DNA of 64,000 nucleotides from Acidimicrobiales bacterium (GCA_033344915.1 JAWPML010000001.1:2910369-2974368); one strand, 5' to 3'. Shown: positions 45,765-54,645, counted from the first letter of the stretch. A program made the numbers and translations. Notes: generated from the letters alone by a model not told the origin.

Positions 45765-46198
45765 GCGAATTCCGAGGCCCCACGCGGTTCAACCATGTCG
45801 CGATGAGCATGGCGCCCGACGCGCTCGACGAGAAGAACCGAGCGGACATCACCGCGTTCTACGGCGAGGTCTTCGGCTGGCAGGAACACCCGACCATGAC
45901 CGAGGATCGCAAGCGACTCGTGATGGGTGTTCACAGCTACGACCAGTTCGTGTTCCTCATCGCGGAGGACGAACCGATGAAGGCCCCCCGCCTCGACCAT
46001 TTCGGTCTCGCCGTCGACACCCTCGACGAGCTCCAGGCGGTGCTCGCCAAGGCCAAGGCGTATGCCGAGAAGGACGACCGGGTCGACGTGATCGATTACG
46101 ACGTCGAGGACCACGGCGTCCTGAAGCTGCACAACTTCTACGTCGGCTTCCTGCTCCCGATGATGGTCGAGGTGCAGTGCTTCGAGTTCACCGAGTGA
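45761..46198 (+). CDS. VOC superfamily (glyoxalase-like) protein
   Basis: A 145-residue single VOC domain. FNHVAMSMAPD supplies the first metal histidine, ITAFYGEVFGWQEHP the following helix, LDHFGLAVDTLDELQAVL the second half-site, and MMVEVQCFEF the terminal glutamate. Such domains bind Fe/Zn/Mg and act as dioxygenases, epimerases or lyases. Function not assignable. It overlaps the dehydrogenase by ATGA. Confidence 0.87.
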   Translation: MSEFRGPTRFNHVAMSMAPDALDEKNRADITAFYGEVFGWQEHPTMTEDRKRLVMGVHSYDQFVFLIAEDEPMKAPRLDHFGLAVDTLDELQAVLAKAKAYAEKDDRVDVIDYDVEDHGVLKLHNFYVGFLLPMMVEVQCFEFTE

Positions 46199-46216
46199 CG
46201 GGCCGGACCGCGCGGG

Positions 46217-46537
46217 TCAGTCGTCGTTCGGACCGTCCGTCTCGGTGCCGACGAGGTTGAACTCCTCGTCGAGCTGGACGTCGACCTGCCGGCCGTCGTC
46301 GAGGGTTACCTCGACCTCGTAGTAGCTCTCCTCGTCCTCGATCTCGGTCGCCGTCACGCGGCCCTCGCCGGTGTGCTCGAGGGCCACGGCCGACGCCCAG
46401 TCGAGCGCATCGCCGGTGATCGGCGTGTCGCCGGTGTCGTCGTCCACGTTTCCCGAGGCCAGCGCGGCGCCGGTGCCGCCGGCGGCAACCGCCGCAGCGA
46501 TCGCGCCGGCGGCGAGAATCTTCGTCTTCGTCTGCAT
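46217..46537 (-). CDS. Secreted PepSY-like small protein
   Basis: A 106-residue protein with an N-terminal signal/anchor (ILAAGAIAAAVAAGGTGAALA) and a compact domain with DALDWASAVALEHTGEGRVTATEIEDE and YYEVEVTLDDGRQVDVQLD, the PepSY pattern of a helix and strands (VTxxExExxxxxYEVxV). AAGGAGCACCC precedes the ATG. It lies 73 bp from the downstream histidine kinase on the same strand, in the opposite order of expression. It may be an extracytoplasmic modulator of that kinase or of a protease. Confidence 0.85.
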   Translation of the reverse strand: MQTKTKILAAGAIAAAVAAGGTGAALASGNVDDDTGDTPITGDALDWASAVALEHTGEGRVTATEIEDEESYYEVEVTLDDGRQVDVQLDEEFNLVGTETDGPNDD

Positions 46538-46610
46538 GGGTGCTCCTTGCATCTGCGGTGGGTTGACGAGGGCACCGTGCCAGACCGTCGCTGACGGGCT
46601 CCTGACCGGC

Positions 46611-47957
46611 TCAGCGAGCTTCGGCGGGGAGGCGGATCTCGACGACCGTGCCACCGTTCGTCCCCGAGTCGATGCGAATGCTTCCTCCGTGGCGCTCGAC
46701 GATCTCCCGGGTGATCGCCAAGCCGAGTCCCGAGCCGACGCCGGCGGTGCGGGCCGCGTCGAGCCGCGTGAAACGCTCGAACACGCGGTGACGATCCGCG
46801 ACGGGGATCCCCGGCCCGTCGTCGCTCACCCGGACCACGGCGCGGTCGCCGTCCCGGCGGAGCTCGACCTCGATCGCCGCGCCCGCATGGCGAGCGGCGT
46901 TGTCGAGCAGATTCCTGATCGCTCGTCGGAGGTGACCTTCGTCGCCACGAACGGGCACCGGTTCGACGCGCGTCGTGATCTGGTGCGCATCGTCACGCCA
47001 CGGGCGGACCTCGTGCAGAACGAGATCGTCCAGATCCAGCAGGGTCCACCGGTCCGGCGTGACGTGCTCGGTCCGGGCGAGGAGCAGGAGGTCGTCGATC
47101 ATGCGTTGGAGCGTGTCGACCTCCTCCAGCACGCTTCGGTGCGTCGCCTCCAGATCGGCGCCGCCGGGATGGGTGATGTCGACCTCGAGTTCGGACCGCA
47201 TCCGCGCCAGTGGGGTCCGCAGTTCGTGCGATGCATCGGCGGTGAACTCCCGCTGTCGTGCGTGGGCGTTCTCGACGCGAGCGAGCATCGCGTTCATCGT
47301 CGTGGCGAGTCGCGAGATCTCGTCGTTGCCGTCGGGGACCGGCACCCGACGATCGAGCCGGTCGGCGCCGATCGCTTCGACTTCGCCCCGGATCGCCTCG
47401 ACCGGCCGGAGCGTTCGCCCGACCAGCACCCACACGGCGGCCACGAGAAGCAGCGTGACGGCCGGGCCGACGACGCTCAGGGTTGCGACGAGGATCGTCT
47501 GTGACTCGTTGATGTCGTCGACGCTCTGGGCGACGTGGAGCACGAGCCCGTCGTCGATGCTCCTGCTGAGGATCCGGAAGCGATCATCGTCGACGGCGAC
47601 CGTCGACGATTCGCTGATCCGTTCGCCGTCCGTCGCGAGGGCGATCGGGTCGAGCGTGATGGCCGTGTGGCTCGCCGCGACGACGACCCCGTCGGCGTCG
47701 ACGATCTGGGCGACGGTGTCGTTCACCGCCGCGAGCAGCGGATCGCCGAGCGGCTCCCGCTCTTCCACGAGCGACTCGATGTCGTCGGCGCGGAGCCGGA
47801 GGTTGTCGTCGACACCGGCGAGCCGGAGCTGGCGAAGCGTCACGACGAGGGCCACCGACGCCAAGAGGAGAATGAGCGCGAACAGGACGCCGGCGAGCGA
47901 CGCGACCTGGGCGCGAACCGACCGACCGGCGAGGAACCGGATCCGACGGTCAGACAT
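46611..47957 (-). CDS. Two-component sensor histidine kinase
   Basis: A 448-residue membrane kinase. TM1 at about 20-42, an extracytoplasmic sensor region of about 110 residues, TM2 at about 155-180, HAMP, HisKA with the phospho-histidine H244 (ADASHELRTPLARM), the N-box LRRAIRNLLDNAARHAG, G-boxes VSDDGPGIP and GVGSGLGLAI. It overlaps the response regulator stop by 8 bp. The sensor domain matches no family I recognise. Downstream lies the PepSY gene. Confidence 0.94.
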   Translation of the reverse strand: MSDRRIRFLAGRSVRAQVASLAGVLFALILLLASVALVVTLRQLRLAGVDDNLRLRADDIESLVEEREPLGDPLLAAVNDTVAQIVDADGVVVAASHTAITLDPIALATDGERISESSTVAVDDDRFRILSRSIDDGLVLHVAQSVDDINESQTILVATLSVVGPAVTLLLVAAVWVLVGRTLRPVEAIRGEVEAIGADRLDRRVPVPDGNDEISRLATTMNAMLARVENAHARQREFTADASHELRTPLARMRSELEVDITHPGGADLEATHRSVLEEVDTLQRMIDDLLLLARTEHVTPDRWTLLDLDDLVLHEVRPWRDDAHQITTRVEPVPVRGDEGHLRRAIRNLLDNAARHAGAAIEVELRRDGDRAVVRVSDDGPGIPVADRHRVFERFTRLDAARTAGVGSGLGLAITREIVERHGGSIRIDSGTNGGTVVEIRLPAEAR

Positions 47958-48624
47958 CGGGGTTGAGCCGATACCCGGCGCCGCGCACGGTCTCGATCGA
48001 CCGCCGCCCGAAGGGGTCGTCGATCTTGCGGCGCAGTCGACCCATGTAGACCTCCACGATGTTCGGGTCACCGTCGAAGTCGTCGGCCCAGACGCCGTCC
48101 AACACGTCCTTCTTCGACAGAACGGTGTTGACCCGACGCACGAAGAATTCGAACACGTCGAACTCGCGGGTCGTGAGCCCGACCTCGACGTCTCCCCGCC
48201 AGGCTCGGCGGGCTCGGGTGTCGATCCGGAGATCGCCGACGCGCCCCGGCGACCCCTCGCTGCTCGACGCGCGGCGCAGCAGGGCGCGAATCCGCGAGAC
48301 GAGGACCGGGAACCGGACCGGCTTCACGAGATAGTCGTCCGCTCCCGTGTCCAGCGCCTCCGCCTCGTCGAGGTCGCCGTCCTTCGCGGTCAACATCAGG
48401 ATCGGGGTCCAGTCCCCCTGCGCGCGCAGGTCGCGGCAGATCTGATAGCCGTTGCGTCCGGGCAGCATGATGTCGAGGACGATGAGGTCGTAGCGGCCCT
48501 CGGTCGCGAGCCAGAGTCCGTCCGTGCCGGTCTCGGCGACCTCGACGTGGAATCCCTCCGCCTTGAGTCCACGGCGAACGGACGCGGCGATCTTCTCGTC
48601 GTCCTCGACCAGCAGCAGCTTCAC
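47950..48624 (-). CDS. OmpR/PhoB-family response regulator
   Basis: A 224-residue regulator: an acidic pocket LLLVEDDEKI, the phosphoacceptor D51 in IVLDIMLPGRNG, the conserved lysine in LVKPVRFPVL, and a C-terminal winged helix (TTREFDVFEFFVRR, VEVYMGRLRRKI). The start is GTG 48624. It is the first gene of the two-component operon. The position of a PepSY lipoprotein-like gene downstream suggests an envelope or metal/stress response. The target genes are unknown; the neighbouring divergent ABC operon is a candidate. Confidence 0.94.
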   Translation of the reverse strand: MKLLLVEDDEKIAASVRRGLKAEGFHVEVAETGTDGLWLATEGRYDLIVLDIMLPGRNGYQICRDLRAQGDWTPILMLTAKDGDLDEAEALDTGADDYLVKPVRFPVLVSRIRALLRRASSSEGSPGRVGDLRIDTRARRAWRGDVEVGLTTREFDVFEFFVRRVNTVLSKKDVLDGVWADDFDGDPNIVEVYMGRLRRKIDDPFGRRSIETVRGAGYRLNPDV

Positions 48625-48719
48625 GACGAGCAGTCTTCCAGGCCAACCTGACTCGCCGCTGAACGTCGGGGCCCCGCAGTCAGCATCCGGTCAGGCCCTC
48701 CGGCGCAGGATCGGCGTCG

Positions 48720-49667
48720 ATGATCACCTGCGACCAGATCAGCGTCTCGTACGGCCGGACCATCGCCGCGGAACGCGTGACCTTCGACGTGGCCGCCGGC
48801 GAGATCCTCGGCCTGCTCGGGCCGAACGGTGCCGGCAAGACGAGCGTGATCCGCGCCCTCACCACGATCCTGGAGCCGACCGGCGGATCCGCAGTCATCG
48901 ACGGGTGCCCGCTGACGGACGCGCCCGCCGTGCGATCGCGGATCGGCGTGCTTCCCGAGAGCAGCGGCTACCCGACCGCCCGCTCCGCCCACGAAGTGCT
49001 CTTGTTCCACGGACGCCTCTTCGGACTGGACCGCGCCGAAGCGTCGGCGCGAGCTGATGAACTCCTCCAGCGCGTGGGCCTTCGCGACCAACGCGACGCC
49101 CGGGTGTCGACCTTCAGTCGCGGGATGCGGCAACGGCTCGGGATCGCCCGCGCTCTCGTGAATCGCCCGCGAGCCCTCTTCCTCGACGAACCGACCCTCG
49201 GACTCGACCCCGCCGGCCAGCAGGAGATCCTCACCTTCCTGCGCGAGGACGCGATCGCCGGCGGCGGAGCGGTCGTGCTGTGCAGCCACCTGCTCGACGA
49301 GGTCGAACGCGTGTGCGACCGGGTGGCGATCATGCACGACGCCCGGGTCGTCGCGGCCGGCTCCGTCGCCGACGTGGTCGCGTCCGCCCGGGTCCTCGGT
49401 GGGGCACGGCTCGACGTCCGCCCGACGGCGGTCGCGACGACGGTCGCCGCCCTCAACGAAGTCGCCGGCATGCACGCGACCTGCGGGACGGGCTCCGCCG
49501 GACGTGTCGACGTGGACTTCAGGCCGAACGGACCCACGATGTCGGACCTCGCCCGCGAGCTCGGCGAACGGCGGCTCGACTTCACAGCCCTCGAGGCTCG
49601 CGGCGCCCGCCTCAGCGACGCGTTCCTCGAGCTCACGGGGGCGACCGGAGAGGTGCTGGCGTGGTGA
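48720..49667 (+). CDS. ABC-2 type transporter ATP-binding protein
   Basis: A 315-residue ATPase. Walker A is LLGPNGAGKTS, signature FSRGMRQRLGIA, Walker B LFLDEPTLGLDP, H-loop VLCSHLLDEVER. The last ~90 residues form the C-terminal extension typical of DrrA/CcmA-like exporters. It is the first of four co-transcribed genes (overlapping by GTGA and ATGA) encoding ATPase, permease, envelope protein and a mini-membrane peptide. It is divergent from the two-component system. Confidence 0.93.
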   Translation: MITCDQISVSYGRTIAAERVTFDVAAGEILGLLGPNGAGKTSVIRALTTILEPTGGSAVIDGCPLTDAPAVRSRIGVLPESSGYPTARSAHEVLLFHGRLFGLDRAEASARADELLQRVGLRDQRDARVSTFSRGMRQRLGIARALVNRPRALFLDEPTLGLDPAGQQEILTFLREDAIAGGGAVVLCSHLLDEVERVCDRVAIMHDARVVAAGSVADVVASARVLGGARLDVRPTAVATTVAALNEVAGMHATCGTGSAGRVDVDFRPNGPTMSDLARELGERRLDFTALEARGARLSDAFLELTGATGEVLAW

Positions 49668-50443
49668 CCGGCCGGAGGGCGCCCGGCTGGCAGGTCGTCG
49701 CGGCCCAGGAGTTGCGCGACCTGTGGCGCTCCGCCAAGGGGCTCAGCGTGCTGTTCGGCTTCACCGTCCTGCTGAGTGCGATGGCCTACGCCGCCGCGAG
49801 CGACGCCGACCTGAACCTTCTCGACTCCCGCGAATCCGTCGGGCTGGTCGGCCAGGCAGCGATCGCCCTCGGCGCGCTGGCGGCGCTCGTGGTCAGCGCC
49901 GACGCCATCTCCGGCGAGCGCGAGCGGGGCACGCTCGAATCGATCCTGGTGACGCCGCTGGCCCGGCGCGATCTGGTGATCGGCAAGCTCGTCGCGGCCA
50001 GCACGATGTGGCTCGCGGCGGTGGCGGTCGCCATCCCCTACCTCGCGACGATGGGCCGGGGGCCGGGTATCTCGTTCGACGCGGTCCTGACGGTCGGTCT
50101 GGCCGGCTCGCTGGCCGCGGCCGCGCTCACGGCCCTCGGACTCGCGATCAGCGCGGTCAGCTACTCGAATCGAGCGAGTCTCGCCGCATCCGTGGCGCTG
50201 CTTCTTCTCCTCGCCGCGCCGAGTCAGCTCCCCGCCATCACGACGAAGAGCACCCTCGGCTCGATCCTCATCAGGGCGAACCCGGTCGCCGCGGGGATGC
50301 GGCTGACCGATCGGGTGCTCGTCAAGCAGCACAGCTGGAGTTCCCAGTGGACGCTCCTGCTCGCGCCGGCGATCGCTGCGGTCCTGTTCACGGTGCTCGC
50401 CGTGCGAATGTCACGGCGTCTCGAGCTCGGAGACTCGCGATGA
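49664..50443 (+). CDS. ABC-2 type transporter permease
   Basis: A 259-residue membrane protein with a GTG start overlapping the ATPase stop. About six transmembrane segments and the loop DAISGERERGTLESILVTPLARRDLVIGKL, which is the conserved coupling region of ABC-2 permeases (NosY/YadH-like). It would form the exporter with the upstream ATPase. The exported substrate is unknown. Confidence 0.92.
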   Translation: MTGRRAPGWQVVAAQELRDLWRSAKGLSVLFGFTVLLSAMAYAAASDADLNLLDSRESVGLVGQAAIALGALAALVVSADAISGERERGTLESILVTPLARRDLVIGKLVAASTMWLAAVAVAIPYLATMGRGPGISFDAVLTVGLAGSLAAAALTALGLAISAVSYSNRASLAASVALLLLLAAPSQLPAITTKSTLGSILIRANPVAAGMRLTDRVLVKQHSWSSQWTLLLAPAIAAVLFTVLAVRMSRRLELGDSR

Positions 50444-50976
50444 GGGTCGCCCTCACCCGATCAGCCGGCGCCATGGCGATCCTCCTCACGACGCTGCTGT
50501 CGGTGGCCGCACCGGCCACCGCTGCCGAGCGGGTCGCCGTCGGGATCGATCCGCCCGCCTCCGATCTCCGCCTCGGCGACGCGACGACCCTCACCATCAC
50601 CGTCACCAACAACGGCGACGCCCCGACCGGCCGCCTCGCGGTGCACATCGACGTGACCAGCCCGACCGGTTCCGGCTCGGTCGATCCGGAGGACTGGAGT
50701 GCGACGCTCACCCGCCGCATCGACAGCATCGAACCCGGCGCGAGTCGTCGACTCGACTGGCGCCTGCAACCGATCAGCGGTGGCCGGTTCGTCGCCTACG
50801 CGGTGGCGATCCCGGTGGACGACGGCACCGATGTCTTCGTGTCCAACGGCGTGACCATCACCGTCGAGGAACGGCGCTCGCTCAATCCGGAAGGTGTCCT
50901 GCCCGTCGCCATCGGAGCACCGGCGGTCGTGGGTGTTCTCCTGCTGAGCCGGGTGCGGCGCGGGAGGCAGCGATGA
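50440..50976 (+). CDS. Secreted/membrane-anchored beta-sandwich protein
   Basis: A 178-residue protein with a signal peptide (MAILLTTLLSVAAPATAAE), a domain of about 100 residues with ATTLTITVTNNGDAPTGRLAVHIDV, similar to CARDB/DUF11-type immunoglobulin-like repeats, and a C-terminal anchor (VLPVAIGAPAVVGVLLL) followed by RVRRGRQR. The topology is thus extracytoplasmic with a single anchor. Between an ABC permease and a tiny membrane peptide, it may be an accessory of the exporter. Confidence 0.8.
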   Translation: MRVALTRSAGAMAILLTTLLSVAAPATAAERVAVGIDPPASDLRLGDATTLTITVTNNGDAPTGRLAVHIDVTSPTGSGSVDPEDWSATLTRRIDSIEPGASRRLDWRLQPISGGRFVAYAVAIPVDDGTDVFVSNGVTITVEERRSLNPEGVLPVAIGAPAVVGVLLLSRVRRGRQR

Positions 50977-51077
50977 AGCCGAGGCTCGCGCGGGGACTCG
51001 TGTGCGGATGGGCCGTGTTCGCCGTGTTCGTCGCGCTGCTGCTCGGCGGCGTGATCGACTACGGCAGCGGGATCTAG
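50973..51077 (+). CDS. 34-residue single-pass membrane peptide
   Basis: A small frame missed by length filters. It starts with ATG overlapping the preceding stop (ATGA) and encodes MKPRLARGL, then one hydrophobic helix (CGWAVFAVFVALLLGGVI) and DYGSGI. The overlap, the positive-inside charges and the clean hydrophobic segment argue that it is translated. It shares the CTAG at its stop with the convergent PhyH gene. Possible exporter accessory subunit. Confidence 0.65.
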   Translation: MKPRLARGLVCGWAVFAVFVALLLGGVIDYGSGI

Positions 51078-52321
51078 CGGCCGCGCCCCGGCGCGTAGCG
51101 GTGGTCGGCCTCGGGGTTGTCCGCGGCCTGGATCCGGTCCTGCACGTCGGTCAGTTCCGCTCGTGCCTCACGGGAGTAGCGCGGGTCGGGCTTGACCTCG
51201 TCGCCGGGCAGCGGCGGAAGTCCGAAGCCCGAATACACGACCTTGCGGGGCCGTTCGACCGGCGGATGGGCCCGGTGCAGCGTGTCGCTGCAGTGCACCG
51301 TGACGTCGCCGGTCGCCGTCTCGAGCATCCGGGGCCGCAGGTCCAGGTCGCGGTCGCGCATGGTCGCGATGGTGTTGGCACGGTGCGATCCGGGGATCAC
51401 GCCGAGCGCGCCGCTCACCCGGTCGGCCCCCGTCACCGAGATCCCGCACGTCATGCCACTGCACACGTAGGAGTGGCGGCCCTGCCCGCAGTCCTTGTGC
51501 CACGGGAGATCACTGAGGCCCTTGACGATGCCGAGCGGCTTCACCAGTCCTTCCGCGCCGCCCTTGTGTTCGTGTCCGTCACCGGTCAGGTCCTTGAGCC
51601 ACTGGTAGCGCTCGGACTCGACGAGGTCACGCAGCGCCTCCGACTTCTCGTAGAAGAAGAGCACGCGTACCGCCTGGTCGACGCCGTCCTCGTCTGTTGC
51701 CCACCAGGACTCGCCGTCATCGGGCGTGGCCCGTTCGATCCAGGTGTCGATGTCGTCGGCCACCGCCGCCATCTCCGCCTCGTCGAACACCCCCCGGATG
51801 TGGAGGAACCCGGCTTCGGCGAGGAAGTGGCCGATCTCCTCCTTGTCGTCCTCCGGCGTGAACGAGCGGTCGAGGTCGAGCGGTTCGCCGTCGAGACCGA
51901 CGAAGTCGACATCGCCGGATTCGTGGACCTTGCGGCCGTCGAGCAGGGCCCGCAGGATCGGCTCCCAGAGAATCCACGCGTTGATGTCGCCGGCGGTCAG
52001 CTGCACCCGCGAGGTCATCGCGAGACCCATCGTCGACTGGCTGTCCTGCACCAGGTCGGAGAGGGCGTCCGCGCCCATCTCCGCGACCACGCCGGCGTCG
52101 TCGAGACCGGCCACCATCGTCATCGTGGAGCCTTCGGTCCGCAAGGTGATCGACCGATCGTCGACGCAGAGGCCGAGCGCCGGCGCGTTCTTGTAGGTCG
52201 CCCCCCGCCCGGCGAGATCGGCGTGGGTCGCGAGCGCCGTCGGGATCAGGTCGTCGAAGACCTCGTCGCGGGCGAGCTCACGGACGTCCTTCTGGAGCCG
52301 AGTGCGCTGATCGATCGACAT
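51074..52321 (-). CDS. Phytanoyl-CoA dioxygenase-like protein with SCP2-like N-terminal domain
   Basis: A 415-residue protein. Residues about 45-135 resemble a sterol-carrier-protein-2 (SCP2) domain: SITLRTEGSTMTMVAGLDDAG, ALSDLVQDSQSTMGLAM and LTAGDINAWILWEPILRALLDGR. Residues about 165-400 form a PhyH oxygenase fold with LPWHKDCGQGRHS (HxD iron ligands), TVHCSDTLHRAHPPVERPRK (distal histidine and arginine) and GALGVIPGSHRAN. The fusion suggests lipid or sterol binding coupled to Fe/2-oxoglutarate hydroxylation. The start is ATG 52321. Confidence 0.85.
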   Translation of the reverse strand: MSIDQRTRLQKDVRELARDEVFDDLIPTALATHADLAGRGATYKNAPALGLCVDDRSITLRTEGSTMTMVAGLDDAGVVAEMGADALSDLVQDSQSTMGLAMTSRVQLTAGDINAWILWEPILRALLDGRKVHESGDVDFVGLDGEPLDLDRSFTPEDDKEEIGHFLAEAGFLHIRGVFDEAEMAAVADDIDTWIERATPDDGESWWATDEDGVDQAVRVLFFYEKSEALRDLVESERYQWLKDLTGDGHEHKGGAEGLVKPLGIVKGLSDLPWHKDCGQGRHSYVCSGMTCGISVTGADRVSGALGVIPGSHRANTIATMRDRDLDLRPRMLETATGDVTVHCSDTLHRAHPPVERPRKVVYSGFGLPPLPGDEVKPDPRYSREARAELTDVQDRIQAADNPEADHRYAPGRGR

Positions 52322-52352
52322 GGATGGCCTCCTCGAGTGCCTCCATGGTCGC

Positions 52353-53390
52353 TCACCCGAGGACGGACCCGCCACTCTCGAGGCGAGCGGTCAGCAGCGC
52401 AGCGAGCTCGGCCCGGTGATGGCGCGCGTCGCCGAACGAGACCTGATCGAGCTGGGCCCGCTTGAGGTACCGGTGGACGTCGGCCTCCCAGGTGAACCCG
52501 ATGCCGCCGTGCACCTGGAGCGCCGACTCCGCGACCCGTACCCCGGCGTCGCTGCACCAGACCTTCGCCGTGGCGGCGGCCACCGCCGCATCCGGATCAT
52601 CCGCGCCGATTGCCCATGCTGCGTGGAACACCGCCGAGCGCATTCCCTCGACGTCCACCAGCATGTCCGCGCACCGGTGCTTGACCGCCTGGAAACTGCC
52701 GATCGGCCGCCCGAACTGCTCTCGCTCCTTCGCGTACTCGACGGCCAGCGTCATCACCGCCTCGGCGCTGCCGAGCATCTCCGCGGCGTGGAACACCGCG
52801 CCACGACGCCGGTGGGCCGCCACGGCGTCGGCCCCGCCGATCACGGTGGCGGGCGCATGATCGAGATCGATCCAGGCGAGCTGTCGCGTCCGGTCCATAG
52901 CCGGCTCGGCCACCCGATCCACACCGGCCAGATCGACGACCACGAGTTCGTCCCCCGCCGGCACCACCAGGAGGTCCGCGACCGCGCCGTAGACCACGGG
53001 CTCCGGACGCCCGGATGCCGTGCCGTCGTCGTTGCGGGCGATCGAGCGATGGGCGACGGCGGCGACGGTGTCGCCGGCGAGCAGCGAGGGCAACGACACC
53101 GATTCGGGCAGCGCCGCGATCGCGGTGAGCTGTTGGAGCAGGGGCACGGGCGCGAGGTGGGCACCCGCCTGCTCGAGCAGGACGGCGATCTCGACGACGC
53201 CGAGACCGAGCCCGCCGAGCCGCTCGGGTACGGCGATGGCCGTCCATCCCTGTTCGACCATGGACGCCCACAGCTCGCGATCGAAGCCGTCCGCCGCGGC
53301 GCGCACGCGTTCGATCGAACACTCGGCATCGAGCAGATTCGCAGCGGCATCACGCAGGGCCACCTGGTCAGGCGACAGATCGAAGTCCAT
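52353..53390 (-). CDS. Acyl-CoA dehydrogenase, short form
   Basis: A 345-residue acyl-CoA dehydrogenase-like protein with FDLSPDQVALRDAAANLLDAE at the start, VPERLGGLGLG, YAKEREQFGRPIGSFQAVKHRCADMLVDVE and LQVHGGIGFTWEADVHRYLKRA. The middle beta domain is reduced and lacks the EPDAGSD-type flavin motif. In mycobacteria such shortened FadE proteins form alpha2beta2 dehydrogenases with a normal-length partner; the divergent gene at 53458 is the obvious candidate. ATG 53390. Confidence 0.88.
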   Translation of the reverse strand: MDFDLSPDQVALRDAAANLLDAECSIERVRAAADGFDRELWASMVEQGWTAIAVPERLGGLGLGVVEIAVLLEQAGAHLAPVPLLQQLTAIAALPESVSLPSLLAGDTVAAVAHRSIARNDDGTASGRPEPVVYGAVADLLVVPAGDELVVVDLAGVDRVAEPAMDRTRQLAWIDLDHAPATVIGGADAVAAHRRRGAVFHAAEMLGSAEAVMTLAVEYAKEREQFGRPIGSFQAVKHRCADMLVDVEGMRSAVFHAAWAIGADDPDAAVAAATAKVWCSDAGVRVAESALQVHGGIGFTWEADVHRYLKRAQLDQVSFGDARHHRAELAALLTARLESGGSVLG

Positions 53391-53457
53391 CGAGGCCGCA
53401 TCGTAGGACCCCGCTGCGTTTCCTGACAGTTCTCGCAGTTCTTGGTAGACCCGCGGC
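53391..53457. promoter_or_regulatory. Divergent promoter region of the acyl-CoA dehydrogenase pair
   Basis: A 67-bp spacer. On the plus strand, CTGACA (53423-53428) and TAGACC (53446-53451) are 17 bp apart, 6 nt before the GTG, which suggests a leaderless mRNA. CAGTTCT occurs twice, 11 bp apart (from 53427 and 53438), as a possible operator. Weak pattern only. Confidence 0.35.
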
Positions 53458-54639
53458 GTGGATCTCACGCCGACCGCGGATCAGGACGCGTTCCGGGCGG
53501 AGTGCCGCGCCTGGCTCGAGGACAACCTGCCCTGGGCGTACGGGGTCGGCCTGCCGCCCCTGTTCGACGACCTCGCCGAGGAGGTCGCCTTCCTGCGTGA
53601 TTGGCAGGCGAAGCTCGCCGAGGCGGGGCTCGTCGGCGTGACCTGGCCGAGCGAGTACGGCGGTCGGGACGCAACGCCCCTCGACCACTACATCGTGCAG
53701 GAGGAACTCGCCCGGGCCCGCGCCCCCGAGCTGGTCGGCCGCATCGGCGTCAACCTCGTCGGCCCGACCCTGCTCGCCCACGGCACCGCGGAGCAGAAGG
53801 CCCGCTGGCTCCCGAGCATCCTCGGTGCCGACCAGCTCTTCTGCCAGCTCTTCAGCGAGCCGGATGCCGGCAGCGATCTCGCCGCGGTCAAGACACGGGC
53901 GACGCGGGTGGACGGCGGCTGGCTCCTCGACGGGCAGAAGGTGTGGACCTCCTACGCCCAGTTCGCCGACTGGGGCCTCTGCCTCGCCCGGACCGATCCG
54001 GAAGCCCGCAAGAACAAGGGGATCTCGGCGTTCATGGTGGACATGGCGGCGCCCGGTATCGACATCCGCCCGTTGCGGCAGATCACCGACGAGGCGGACT
54101 TCAACGAGGTGTTCTTCGACGAGGTGTTCGTCGCCGACGATCAGCTCATCGGCCCCGAGAACGGCGGGTGGGGTGTCTCCGGGTCGACCCTCACGCACGA
54201 GCGGGGCACGAACCCGCGCCAGTTGGTGATCCACTCGCAGCTGCTCGACGAGCTGTACCGCCTGGCGACGGACCGCGGCCTCACCGCCGACGTCCGCACC
54301 GAGCAGGACCTGGCACAGGCATTCGTCGAGCTGCGGCTGTTCCAACTCCAGAACTGGCGCTCGCTCAGTCGGCTCCAGCACGGTCGCGAGCTCGGGCCGG
54401 AGGCGGCAACGGCGAAGCTCTACTGGAGCGAGATGAGTCAGCGGTTGCACGCGACCGCGATGCGGGTCCTCGGCGACGAGGCGCCGCTGTGGCGAGGGGC
54501 CGCCGACAACCCGGCCGACGGGCGGTGGCAGCGGTCGTGGCTCTACTACCGGGCAGCGTCGATCTTCGCGGGCACGAACGAGATCCAGCGCAACATCATC
54601 GGTGAACGCACGCTGGGGCTTCCCCGCGAACCCCGCTGA
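53458..54639 (+). CDS. Acyl-CoA dehydrogenase
   Basis: A 393-residue FAD-dependent dehydrogenase with a GTG start. VTWPSEYGGRDATPLDHYIVQEEL, LFSEPDAGSDLAAVKTRA, GQKVWTSYAQFADWG and IFAGTNEIQRNIIGERTLG are the family landmarks. It is closely similar to the enzyme at 36992. Divergence from the shortened partner at 52353 suggests a heteromeric enzyme for bulky (steroid-like) acyl-CoA substrates. The chemistry is alpha,beta-desaturation with electron-transfer flavoprotein as acceptor. Confidence 0.94.
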   Translation: MDLTPTADQDAFRAECRAWLEDNLPWAYGVGLPPLFDDLAEEVAFLRDWQAKLAEAGLVGVTWPSEYGGRDATPLDHYIVQEELARARAPELVGRIGVNLVGPTLLAHGTAEQKARWLPSILGADQLFCQLFSEPDAGSDLAAVKTRATRVDGGWLLDGQKVWTSYAQFADWGLCLARTDPEARKNKGISAFMVDMAAPGIDIRPLRQITDEADFNEVFFDEVFVADDQLIGPENGGWGVSGSTLTHERGTNPRQLVIHSQLLDELYRLATDRGLTADVRTEQDLAQAFVELRLFQLQNWRSLSRLQHGRELGPEAATAKLYWSEMSQRLHATAMRVLGDEAPLWRGAADNPADGRWQRSWLYYRAASIFAGTNEIQRNIIGERTLGLPREPR

Positions 54640-54645
54640 AGGGGC

